In this document: in pieces, positions 17,743 to 25,947 of the stretch
How positions within the stretch are numbered: position 1 is the stretch's first letter
Layout: each line of letters begins with the position of its first letter
NCBI GenBank assembly: GCA_046296655.1
Contig: JBKBLE010000002.1
Location: 62,001 to 126,000 of the forward strand
From: Cloacibacterium sp046296655
Lineage (GTDB): Bacteria; Bacteroidota; Bacteroidia; Flavobacteriales; Weeksellaceae
Reading direction: 5' to 3'
DNA length: 64,000 bases
Notes under the pieces: model-generated
Told to the model about the DNA's origin: nothing
The model's database searches: none
What the model saw: only the letters and a program-made list of their open reading frames with translations
Made by a program: the position numbers and the translations under genes

Positions 17743-19665
17743 TTATCTATCTAGTTTTTCGAAGACTGAATTGTTGCTGATAAACTCGGGAACCATTTTT
17801 TTCAGGAGTTTTACTACTTCTATCTGATCTCTTCTCAGTGCCGCTTTGGTAATCTTATTAGCCAGACATTCAATGTCTTCGAACTCCATATGTGGGTCCA
17901 TAGAGACCATTATTTTTTCGTGAGGTGTAGGCAGATTTTTAGTACCATCACTTAGGAGTTCTTCGTATAGTTTTTCTCCTGGTCTTAGTCCTGTATATTT
18001 AAGTTTGATATCTATTTCAGGTTCAAAACCAGATAGTTTAATCATTTTGATGGCGAGGTCTTTAATTTTCACGGGTTCTCCCATATCGAACACAAAAATT
18101 TCACCTCCTTTTCCCATGGTTCCTGCTTGTAGCACTAATTCGCAAGCTTCTGGGATGGTCATAAAATACCTTACAATATCTGGGTGGGTAATGGTAACAG
18201 GTCCTCCTTTTTCGATTTGCTTTTTGAAGTGAGGAATTACAGAGCCATTGCTTCCTAAAACGTTTCCGAATCTGGTGGTAATGAATTTGGTGGTGTTTCC
18301 TGGGACATCTTGTAAGGCTTGTACTAATAATTCTGCAGCTCGCTTAGAAGCCCCCATTACGTTAGTAGGATTCACTGCTTTATCCGTAGAAATCATGACA
18401 AATCTATTGATGTTGTATTTACAAGAAAGTGTAGCCAAATTTTTGGTTCCAAATATATTGACCAGAATCGCTTCATGAGGATTATTTTCTATAAGTGGTA
18501 CATGCTTATAAGCGGCAGCATGATATACCATAGAGAAATTGTATTTCTGGAAGAGAGGTTCTAGCCTGTGCTTATTAGAAATATCTCCTAATACAAATCT
18601 AAAATTAATGTCTGGATACTTTTCTTCCATTTCCAATTGGATTTCATGAAGGGGAGTTTCCGCTTGGTCTAAAACTACAATAAGAGAGGGTTTAAATTGC
18701 GCGACCTGTCTTACGATTTCACTTCCTATGGAACCTGCTCCACCTGTAACCAATACTGCTTTTTCGAAATGACGTTTCATCACTTCTTCATTTTGGATAG
18801 AAATAGGTTCTCTGTCTAATAAGTCTTCAATTTGAAGATTTCTGATATTGGCTTCAATTTTTTTATTGCTGAATTTCTCTACAACTGGCGCTTGAAGAAT
18901 TTCTAGGTCTTTATCTAGTAGAATATTTACCCATTCGTCTAATTCTTCTTTGGTTAATCTTTCTTTCAATAACAAAACCCCTTCTAATCCTAACTGTTCT
19001 TTGGTTTTATTAATAAATTTGTCTTGAGTTAAGATTTTAAGCCCTAAGATTTTAGCATATTTAGAATCATTTCTTTTGGTTAAAAACCCTATAAGTTCAT
19101 AAGGAAGATTATCACTATCTAAAATAGCTCCTGCTATTGCCACTGAATGGTCTGAAATTCCCAAGACCATAATTCTTTTTTTCTGGGTGCTAGCTTTAAC
19201 ATGCTTAATAAAATAAAATGCTTGTTTTACTGCTAGCCTAAAAACCAACAACGCAGTAAAAGAGATGACAAAATACAGCAGTAAAAGAGGCGTATAAAAT
19301 AATTTTATTTTGGTTAACCAAATAGTAGAATATTTGAGTACTAAAAGAAATACAACGCTAATAAAAGACGACCAAAATATTTTCTGAATATCAATAAAAG
19401 TAGAATGTCTTATTATACCTGCAAATGTTTTAAACACATACATGAATAAGATATTGGTTCCAATGATAATAATATACTTCCATTCTATGGGTAAGAATTT
19501 TGGAAGGACAGTGATTCTATTAAGAATATAAAATGCGATTCCAAGAGAAATGAATAGAATACATACATCAATTAAAAACACCATCCAACGTGGAAGGTAT
19601 CTTAAACTAGAGATTCTGAGGAAATTATCCCCACTGGTCATTTTGTTTTTAGAACTGTTGGGCAT
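17743..19665 (-). CDS. Membrane UDP-GlcNAc 4,6-dehydratase, PglF/WbpM/CapD family
   Basis: Makes UDP-4-keto-6-deoxy-GlcNAc, the common precursor of bacillosamine-, QuiNAc- and FucNAc-type sugars. From the ATG at 19665 the protein has 640 residues: four N-terminal transmembrane helices (about 28-150), a first Rossmann-like domain (RIMVLGISDHS near 165) and a C-terminal SDR domain with TGGAGSIGSE (about 307-316). The catalytic segment STDKAVNPTNVMGASKR has the Thr-Asp-Lys arrangement of FlaA1/PglF dehydratases in place of YxxxK. A TTG at 19686 would overlap the preceding gene and is less likely. The enzyme is intact, unlike pglC and pglD. Confidence 0.92.
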   Translation of the reverse strand: MPNSSKNKMTSGDNFLRISSLRYLPRWMVFLIDVCILFISLGIAFYILNRITVLPKFLPIEWKYIIIIGTNILFMYVFKTFAGIIRHSTFIDIQKIFWSSFISVVFLLVLKYSTIWLTKIKLFYTPLLLLYFVISFTALLVFRLAVKQAFYFIKHVKASTQKKRIMVLGISDHSVAIAGAILDSDNLPYELIGFLTKRNDSKYAKILGLKILTQDKFINKTKEQLGLEGVLLLKERLTKEELDEWVNILLDKDLEILQAPVVEKFSNKKIEANIRNLQIEDLLDREPISIQNEEVMKRHFEKAVLVTGGAGSIGSEIVRQVAQFKPSLIVVLDQAETPLHEIQLEMEEKYPDINFRFVLGDISNKHRLEPLFQKYNFSMVYHAAAYKHVPLIENNPHEAILVNIFGTKNLATLSCKYNINRFVMISTDKAVNPTNVMGASKRAAELLVQALQDVPGNTTKFITTRFGNVLGSNGSVIPHFKKQIEKGGPVTITHPDIVRYFMTIPEACELVLQAGTMGKGGEIFVFDMGEPVKIKDLAIKMIKLSGFEPEIDIKLKYTGLRPGEKLYEELLSDGTKNLPTPHEKIMVSMDPHMEFEDIECLANKITKAALRRDQIEVVKLLKKMVPEFISNNSVFEKLDR

Positions 19666-19678
19666 AGTTTTTAGAAGT

Positions 19679-20821
19679 TTATTCAATTAGTTTTTTTATT
19701 ACTTTATAAATTCTTTCTTTATCATCGTCTGTGAGATTAGAGCCAGAAGGCAGGCACAATCCATTATTGAAGAGTGTCTCAGCAGTATTTCCTCCAAAAT
19801 AAATATTATTGGCAAAAAGTGGTTGCAAATGCATAGGTTTACAGAGCGGTCTAGTCTCTATATGCTCTTCGGCAAAGGACAATCTCCAGAACTCTCTATC
19901 TTTATTTCCGGTTTTTTCAGGGTGTATAATGATTGCATTAAGCCAATGATTGGATTGATAATCTTCGGATGGTTCAGTAAATAGTTCTACTCCTTCCTGA
20001 TTTTTGAAAATATTTTTATAAAACTCGTGATTAGCTCTTCTCTCTGCTACTCTTTGGTCTATCACTTCCATCTGACCTCGCCCTATTCCTGCGCATACAT
20101 TGCTCAATCTATAGTTATATCCAAGAATAGAGTGCTGATAATGTGGGGCATCATCTTTGGCTTGAGTAGAAAGAAATACAGCTTTTTTCTTATAAATTTC
20201 TTCTTTGAGCACTAATGCACCACCTCCAGAAGTGGTAATGATTTTATTACCATTAAAACTTAAAACAGAAATATCACCGAATGTTCCACATTTTTGACCT
20301 TTATAGGTACTTCCTAGTGCTTCTGCACTGTCTTCAATAATTGGGATATTGTATTTTTCTGAAATGGCTTTTATGTCTTCTACTTTATAAGGCATACCAT
20401 AGAGGCAAACCGTAATAATGGCTTTTGGTTTTTTGCCTTTTTCAATACAACTTTTAATGGCTTCTTCTACTGCATTAGGACAGAGATTCCAGGTATCTTT
20501 TTCACTGTCTACAAAAACGGGTATTCCTCCTAAATAAATAATAGGATTAGCTGACGCGGCAAAAGTAAGGGATTGACAGATGACATAGTCATCTTTTTCT
20601 ACTCCTAATATGGCTAGTGCAAGATGTAGAGCGGCAGTACCTGTAGAGACTACTGCTACATGAGATTCTTGTCCCAGATAATTTTCTAAATCTTTTTCAA
20701 AACCATCTACATTTGGGCCAAGTGGAGCAATCCAATTCCCATCAAAAGCTTCTTGAATATATTTCATTTCATTCCCGCTCATGTGCGGAGAAGAAAGCCA
20801 TATTTTAGACTTATTGTTCAC
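19679..20821 (-). CDS. DegT/DnrJ/EryC1 family PLP aminotransferase, PglE-like
   Basis: A 380-residue sugar aminotransferase expected to turn the 4-keto sugar made by the PglF-like enzyme into UDP-4-amino-4,6-dideoxy-GlcNAc. The PLP Lys is Lys193 in SFNGNKIITTSGGG. VVSTGTAALHLAL near 57, the PLP-binding EDSAEALGS near 163 and GYNYRLSNVCAGIGRGQ near 235 are all present. Translation begins with GTG at 20821, inside the remnant tail of pglD, so the original genes overlapped by a few bases. The gene itself looks functional. Without a working PglD its product would not be N-acetylated here unless another acetyltransferase does so. Confidence 0.9.
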   Translation of the reverse strand: MNNKSKIWLSSPHMSGNEMKYIQEAFDGNWIAPLGPNVDGFEKDLENYLGQESHVAVVSTGTAALHLALAILGVEKDDYVICQSLTFAASANPIIYLGGIPVFVDSEKDTWNLCPNAVEEAIKSCIEKGKKPKAIITVCLYGMPYKVEDIKAISEKYNIPIIEDSAEALGSTYKGQKCGTFGDISVLSFNGNKIITTSGGGALVLKEEIYKKKAVFLSTQAKDDAPHYQHSILGYNYRLSNVCAGIGRGQMEVIDQRVAERRANHEFYKNIFKNQEGVELFTEPSEDYQSNHWLNAIIIHPEKTGNKDREFWRLSFAEEHIETRPLCKPMHLQPLFANNIYFGGNTAETLFNNGLCLPSGSNLTDDDKERIYKVIKKLIE

Positions 20822-21202
20822 CTAATTCACTCAATTTAATAATTTTACCCGGTTTCCTATCTTCACTTCTGCATTGACACAAACTTGTGGCATCACTACT
20901 GTACCTTTTCCTAATTCTGAAAATCTAGAAACAAAAGCACTTCTGTGAATTAGGGTTTCAAAAGTACAAATCCCATAGAGTTTATTAACGATGTTCTCTC
21001 TAGCTTTAGCATCACCTACAGCAATAATAACTTTATGTTTTCTAAGTAAATCTTCTGTGGGTTTATAAATTTCGAGATGATGGAAAAAATCAGCAGGAGG
21101 ATTGTCATCTACCAGATATTCTAATAGCATATCATTTGATAAAATGATATCATAAATTACTTTGACATGGCCAACTGCACCGTATAAAACTAGACTATTC
21201 AT
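20811..21202 (-). pseudogene. pglD: PglD/NeuD-type sugar acetyltransferase with internal deletion
   Basis: PglD acetylates UDP-4-amino sugars and is normally about 200 residues: an N-terminal UDP-binding domain then a left-handed beta-helix with the catalytic His. Here only the N-terminal domain (MNSLVLYGAVGHVK onward, ATG at 21202) and the first beta-helix turns (GKGTVVMPQVCVNAEVKIG) remain before a TGA at 20831. In another frame the next bases encode KPGKIIKLSELGEQ and a stop at 20811-20813, which looks like the normal NeuD-family C-terminus (xPGKIIK). About 80 codons of catalytic domain therefore seem to have been deleted out of frame. The ATG overlaps the pglC stop. Confidence 0.8.
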
Positions 21203-21798
21203 TTCCTTTAAAAGCAATATTAGTAGCTTCTCCTTCTCGATTTACTCCTTCTAATTTAAGCACTTTTTTCAAAGTTAAGAACATTATTTGTAAATCAAGC
21301 AAAAAACTCAGATTTTCTACATACCAAACGTCAAACATGAATTTTTTTTCCCATTCTACTGCATTTCTTCCGTTAATTTGTGCCCAACCTGTAATTCCTG
21401 GTTTTATGTGATGTCTTTTTTTTTGAAAATCATTATAAAGTGGGAGGTATTCTGGGAGTAATGGTCTAGGTCCTATGAGGCTCATGTTTCCTAGTAGTAC
21501 ATTGATGAGTTGTGGGATTTCATCTAAAGAAGTTTTTCTTACTAATTTACCAATGCTGGTTAATCGTTCTTCATCTGGTAAGAGATTTCCATGAGCATCT
21601 CTTTTATCGTTTATGGTTCTGAACTTGATGATTTTAAAAATTTTCTCGTTTTTTCCGGGTCTATTTTGCAAAAAAAACTTTTCCTTTATTGGCAAACAAT
21701 AAGGCAATAAACACTATCAAAAAAAGAGGACTACTGATGATTAATCCGAGTAATGATAGTATAAAATCCAATAAAGGTTTGAAAAAAAATTTATACAT
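21195..21798 (-). pseudogene. pglC: PglC-type initiating sugar-1-phosphate transferase, frameshifted at a poly-T tract
   Basis: PglC enzymes move a phospho-sugar (bacillosamine-type) from UDP to undecaprenyl phosphate. The reading frame starts at the ATG 21798 with the expected membrane-inserted N-terminus (MYKFFFKPLLDFI, then LLFANKGKV) but reaches TAG at 21661 right after a run of eight T (minus strand; A8 at 21670-21677). The rest continues in another frame as FFLQNRPGKNEKIFKIIKFRT, KTSLDEIPQLINVL, MSLIGPRPLLPEY and GITGWAQINGRNA, all intact. Seven or ten T would restore one frame. It may be decayed, phase-variable or rescued by slippage. Its stop overlaps pglD. Confidence 0.85.
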
Positions 21799-21854
21799 AA
21801 CAACCCACAAATTTACTTTTTTTTCAGGGAATGGTTATTTTCTTAACATTTTTT

Positions 21855-22316
21855 TTAAGACTGAAATTGATTCACAATTTCTTCGTATTCATAACCTTTT
21901 GACATCAAGAATTTTATCAATTTCTGTTTTCTTTGATAGTCTTTCAGTCCATTGTAGGTGGGGAGTAATTTTTCGATAAAATCACGAATAGTATCTTGAT
22001 AATCACGCTCATCTATTTCTGAAAAAGATTTGGCAATGAGTTTATCAGAAATTCCCTTGAGACGGAGTTGTTGCTTGATTTTATTTTTTCCCCATTTTTT
22101 GATATAAAACTTACCTCGGGTGTAGCTTCTCGCAAATCTTTCTTCGTTTAAGTAATTCTCTTTTATGAGATAGAGGATTATCTCTTCTTTGGCTTCTGGA
22201 ATGAGTAAAAATTCTTTCAACTTCTGTTCTACTTCTTGATGAGAACGATCTTGATAAACGCAATAATTGGCTATTTTTTGCTTAATTTCAGAAAAAGTGT
22301 AAGATTTTTGTTTCAT
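21855..22316 (-). CDS. recX: RecX family regulatory protein
   Basis: A 153-residue helical protein of the RecX family, which binds RecA filaments and limits recombination. It consists of three-helix RecX repeats: CVYQDRSHQEVEQKL near 18, LKENYLNEERFARSYTRGKFYIKKWGKNKI near 50-80 (landmark FARSYTRGK), and KFLMSKGYEYEEIVNQF at the C-terminus. Length is normal. recA is not in the window. It lies 56 bases upstream of pglC and may be the gene just ahead of the polysaccharide locus boundary. Confidence 0.88.
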   Translation of the reverse strand: MKQKSYTFSEIKQKIANYCVYQDRSHQEVEQKLKEFLLIPEAKEEIILYLIKENYLNEERFARSYTRGKFYIKKWGKNKIKQQLRLKGISDKLIAKSFSEIDERDYQDTIRDFIEKLLPTYNGLKDYQRKQKLIKFLMSKGYEYEEIVNQFQS

Positions 22317-22432
22317 TATTATTTAAAAACGTCTTTGTTTTAATTAACAGCCAAAAAAAAGAGAAACCTCACCGAAACCATCCATTCTGTTTTCTAGAGA
22401 TGAAATAATTACAATGAAATCTCCCTGTTCTA

Positions 22433-23704
22433 TTAATATTTAAAAAGAGGTTGCTCACTCATCAGTTCATTAACCTGCGAACGAACTTTTGCAATTACCG
22501 CTTCATCTTTAATATTGGTTACCACTTCATTGATTAAATCTGCAATAGTCTCCATGTCTTTTTCTACTAAACCTCTCGTGGTAATGGCAGCGGTTCCTAA
22601 TCTGATTCCCGAAGTGATAAAAGGTGACTTATCATCATAAGGTACCATGTTTTTATTACACGTAATATCTGCTTTTACTAAAGCTTTTTCGGTTTCTTTA
22701 CCGTTTACGCCTTTGTTTCTAAGGTCTACCAACATCAGGTGATTATCTGTGCCTCCACTTACAATGTCAAATCCTCTATCGATCATTGCTTTTGACAATG
22801 CTCTAGCGTTTGCTACCACTTGTTTGGTGTAGGTTTCAAATTTTTGGTCGATGGCTTCTGCATAGGCTACTGCTTTTGCAGCAATCACATGTTCTAGTGG
22901 CCCACCTTGAGTTCCTGGGAAAACAGCACCATCTAATACGGCACTCATCATTTTGGTTTCGCCTTTTGGTGTTTTGTGACCGTAAGTATTTTCGAAATCT
23001 TTGCCCATCATGATCATTCCTCCTCTTGGTCCACGAAGCGTTTTATGGGTAGTGGTAGTCACTACATGGCAATGTTCGAATGGTGAGTTTAATAATCCTT
23101 TGGCAACTAAACCTGCAGGGTGTGCAATATCTGCCCACAATGTAGCGCCTACCTCATCTGCAATTTCTCTGAATTTGGCATAATCTAAATCTCTAGAATA
23201 CGCTGAGAAACCTGCAATCAGCATTTTTGGTTTTTCGCGAAGTGCTACTTCACGCATTTGGTTATAATCGATAAGACCTGTTTCTTTTTCAACTCCGTAA
23301 AATACAGGACGGAAATTAATTCCCGAAAAATTTACATGAGAACCGTGTGTCAAATGACCTCCCATTGATAAATCCATTCCCATTACGGTATCACCTGGTT
23401 TTAAAACAGACAAATAAACCGCTGCATTAGCCTGAGAACCAGAGTGTGGCTGTACGTTGGCATATTCTACCCCGAAAAGTTGTTTTGCTCTTTCAATTGC
23501 CAAAGTTTCTACCTCATCTACCACTTCACAACCTCCGTAGTATCTCTTTCCTGGGTAACCTTCTGCATATTTATTCGTTAAGACACTTCCCATGGCTTTC
23601 ATCACATTTTCAGAAACAAAATTTTCTGATGCAATCAGCTCTATGCCATGCGTTTGTCTTTCTCTTTCTCTTTCAATTAGTTCAAAAATGATATCGTTGC
23701 TCAT
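22433..23704 (-). CDS. glyA: Serine hydroxymethyltransferase
   Basis: PLP enzyme that converts serine and tetrahydrofolate to glycine and 5,10-methylene-THF in the cytoplasm. The 423-residue product is full length, with IASENFVS (24-31), YAEGYPGKRYYGGCE (46-60), the PLP Lys221 in TTTTHKTLRGPRGG, and folate-site GGTDNHLMLVDL. A -7 box lies 21 bases upstream. It is divergent from the small gene at 23775. Confidence 0.97.
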   Translation of the reverse strand: MSNDIIFELIERERERQTHGIELIASENFVSENVMKAMGSVLTNKYAEGYPGKRYYGGCEVVDEVETLAIERAKQLFGVEYANVQPHSGSQANAAVYLSVLKPGDTVMGMDLSMGGHLTHGSHVNFSGINFRPVFYGVEKETGLIDYNQMREVALREKPKMLIAGFSAYSRDLDYAKFREIADEVGATLWADIAHPAGLVAKGLLNSPFEHCHVVTTTTHKTLRGPRGGMIMMGKDFENTYGHKTPKGETKMMSAVLDGAVFPGTQGGPLEHVIAAKAVAYAEAIDQKFETYTKQVVANARALSKAMIDRGFDIVSGGTDNHLMLVDLRNKGVNGKETEKALVKADITCNKNMVPYDDKSPFITSGIRLGTAAITTRGLVEKDMETIADLINEVVTNIKDEAVIAKVRSQVNELMSEQPLFKY

Positions 23705-23724
23705 ATTAGATTTTTTATTTTGCT

Positions 23725-23732
23725 CAAAAATA
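23725..23732 (-). promoter_or_regulatory. -7 promoter element for glyA
   Basis: TATTTTTG on the minus strand, 21 bases before the glyA ATG, fits TAnnTTTG. No clear -33 TTTG is seen. Confidence 0.4.
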
Positions 23733-23774
23733 AGAAATTATGCAGATATTTGCGATAAGTTTACATTAATAATT

Positions 23775-24068
23775 ATGGGAAAGAAAAAATATAAAAAACA
23801 GTTGCTGAAATCTCTGAAATCTTTAGGGAAATCTGAACATCTTTTGTTGGAATGCATGACCAACTTAATGCTTCTAGGAGAACTGAAGAAAAACAATATT
23901 GAGTTTAAAGATGGAGATACCTTCACTTTTAAAGACAACATCTTTGATTACAGCGAAGACAAAAACATCAGAAAAATGGCAAAACTTCGTCATAAAATAA
24001 TGAAAACCATGAATAAACTGGTGGAGAAAAATAATTTTAAGGATAAGGAAATTAAGTTTTTATCGTAA
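23775..24068 (+). CDS. Small basic hypothetical protein
   Basis: A 97-residue, Lys-rich soluble protein beginning MGKKKYKKQLLKSLKSLGKSEHLLLE. I do not recognise the family. It has a basic N-terminal helix, a central GELKKNNIEFKDGDTFTFKD segment, and a basic C-terminus. The start at 23775 is chosen because upstream in-frame codons overlap glyA on the opposite strand. A clear terminator follows 4 bases after the stop, which supports a real transcript. Confidence 0.65.
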   Translation: MGKKKYKKQLLKSLKSLGKSEHLLLECMTNLMLLGELKKNNIEFKDGDTFTFKDNIFDYSEDKNIRKMAKLRHKIMKTMNKLVEKNNFKDKEIKFLS

Positions 24069-24072
24069 AAAT

Positions 24073-24107
24073 AAAAAAGCAATCTACATGAAAGATTGCT
24101 TTTTTTG
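24073..24107 (+). terminator. Rho-independent terminator
   Basis: Stem AGCAATCT (24078-24085) and AGATTGCT (24093-24100) with a 7-base loop, then a T-run. An A-run before the stem would let it act on both strands. Confidence 0.9.
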
Positions 24108-24285
24108 TTGAAAGATTGATGTATTCCATTATTTTTAAAACGCAAAGTTTTTTTTATCCTTTCAATGTGTTTTTAAGAGAGCAAAGAAGCGAATAAATTC
24201 GCAAAAGCTTATGCTTTACTTAAATTTCAGATTCATTATCATAATGCTTTCTGGTTTACTTCTAAATCTCATCTATGATTCTTTA

Positions 24286-25168
24286 TCAAAACATAGTCTT
24301 AGTTTCAGCCATTACAGGAACGTGAATTTCTGCTCCGAATGTTGCGTTAATTTTCTCAATGAAATATGCTGACAACAACGGTGAAGCCAATTCTACATTT
24401 TGGTGCACAAAGAAATACAAGTTTTTCAAGCCTTCTTCTTTCCAAAGTTTTATTCGTTCTAACCAATCATCTAATCTTGCGTAATCACTGTCTGCATTGG
24501 CGCTAACATATCTTACAAAAGCTGTGTCTGATGTGAGTCTCATGTGCAACATGTCTCTTCTACCTGTCGTGTCTACGATGATATTGGCGATATTGTTTTC
24601 TTCTAAAAATTGAGAGAATTTCTCAAAGTTTTCTTCCTCAAACCATTCTGCACTGCGTACTTCTATCGCCAGTGGAACTTCTTTTGGCCAGTCTTTTACA
24701 AATTTTTCTACCCTATCAAAATCTTTAGGTTTGAAATTATCATGCAGTTGTAAGAACACCATCCCCAACTGGTCCCCGAAATTCAAAAATGAAGTTGCGT
24801 AATCCGTCACTAAATCAGTCACATTAATTAATCTTCTGAAATGCGAAACGGTATTGGTGATTTTTGGAAAAAACTTAAATGTAGGTGGTGTTTTTTCTTT
24901 CCATGTGAGTACTTGTTCTGGACTTGGCAAAGAGTTAAAATGTAGCATTCAGTTAAATAGAATTGAATTGGGTAGCGTAGTATTTTAACTCGTCTTTGGT
25001 TCCTTTTGGATAAAACCCTTTCAGGTCGGTTTTGTTCCATTTGGCACAACCTATATAGATATTGAAATCGTTTCCTTTAGATTTTTCTAAAATTTCTTGG
25101 GTTTTAAGATGGTCTTTTGGAAGAGTGAAGTCTATTTGTGAAGGGTCTGCAACTTGTCCGAATTTCAT
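24286..25168 (-). pseudogene. DUF72 family protein, disrupted by a nonsense codon and a frameshift
   Basis: DUF72 proteins (COG1801, TIM-barrel fold, function unknown) contain IGxxxW near the start and a conserved IELNxTFY segment. Here the first part (ATG 25168) reads IYIGCAKWNKTDLKGFYP and YYATQFNSI, then a TAA at 24953. The following codons still read LNATF, then a second in-frame TAA. The downstream part resumes in another frame as NSLPSPEQVLTWKEKTP, with AIEVRSAEW and YFFVHQN intact to 24286. The simplest history is Glu to stop (GAA to TAA) in IELN plus loss of two bases in the following TFYN. Both halves are otherwise well preserved, so the damage may be recent. Confidence 0.85.
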
Positions 25169-25281
25169 TTTTAAAAATTTAAGATTTTAAAGATAAAAAA
25201 TTCTTGCTGAATTTTGGAGTTTTTAACACAGAGAGCACAGCGTTTTTTCACAGAGAACACAAAGATTGCATTTTATGTTTA
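25169..25281. other. Intergenic region with degenerate CACAGAGA repeats
   Basis: No gene. Near-direct repeats AACACAGAGAGCACAG (about 25223-25240) and CACAGAGAACACAAAG (about 25248-25264) occur just before the 112-bp tandem array. Confidence 0.45.
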
Positions 25282-25638
25282 TCGTTCCGTAGGAATCTAA
25301 AAGAAACTATGATTTTGATAAAATTAAAAATCTCTCGCTGATTGCGCAGATTGCACAGATTTTTTTATCAAAAAGATTAAGCATAACGTTTGTCATTCCG
25401 TAGGAATCTAAAAGAATTTATGATTTTGATAAAATTAAAAATCTCTCGCTGATTGCGCAGATTACACAGATTTTTTTTATCAAAAAGATTAAGCATAACG
25501 TTTGTCATTCCGTAGGAATCTAAAAGAAACTATGATTTTGATAAAATTAAAAATCTCTCGCTGATTGCGCAGATTACACAGATTTTTTTTATCAAAAAAG
25601 ATTAAGCATAACGTTTGTCATTCCGTAGGAATCTAAAC
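25282..25638. repeat. Tandem array of three ~112-bp units plus a partial fourth
   Basis: The landmark CCGTAGGAATCTAAA recurs at 25287, 25398, 25510 and 25623, giving unit lengths of 111, 112 and 113 bases. Units differ mainly in T- and A-run length and a few substitutions (AAACTATG versus AATTTATG; GATTGCAC versus GATTACAC). Each contains the small hairpin ATTCC-GTA-GGAAT and the motif CTCTCGCTGATTGCGCAGATT. No open frame runs through the array. Confidence 0.93.
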
Positions 25639-25660
25639 TAAAAAATTATAAATTTTACTT

Positions 25661-25674
25661 TTTGCTAAAGCAAA
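25661..25674. repeat. Small palindrome TTTGC-TAAA-GCAAA
   Basis: Perfect 5-base arms around a TAAA loop, in the gap between the tandem array and the HTH gene. It resembles the element at 50293. Confidence 0.5.
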
Positions 25675-25746
25675 TGCGTTGTTAATTAAAAAGTCGGGAT
25701 TTCTTCGTCTCTGCTCAGAACTTGCGACTCTACTGAATAAAAAATT

Positions 25747-25947
25747 TCAATCATTATCTTCAAGTTGGAAAATTTCTTCAACATTCATTTTAAAATATTT
25801 TGAAATTTTCAAAGCTAAAACAGTAGATGGAACATACTTACCTGCTTCTAAAGCGTTAACAGTTTGTCTAGAAACCCCAATTCTTTTTGCTAATTCTTCT
25901 TGCGTTATATTTAAAATTGCTCTTTGAACTTTTATGTTATTTTTCAT
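25747..25947 (-). CDS. XRE-family helix-turn-helix regulator (compact)
   Basis: A 66-residue protein that is essentially one HTH_3 domain: KVQRAILNITQEELAKRIGVSRQTVNALEAGKYVPS (landmark VSRQTVNALE near residue 25). ISKYFKMNVEEIFQ follows, typical of small SinR/YgzD-like repressors. Its ATG overlaps the stop of the membrane-protein gene upstream by 4 bases (ATGA), so the two are coupled. A DNA-binding role is clear; the target is unknown, possibly its own promoter at 26428-26459. Confidence 0.9.
   Translation of the reverse strand: MKNNIKVQRAILNITQEELAKRIGVSRQTVNALEAGKYVPSTVLALKISKYFKMNVEEIFQLEDND

Noticed and set aside
25282..25638. CRISPR array
   Set aside because: Units are contiguous 112-bp repeats without unique spacers, and no cas genes are nearby.
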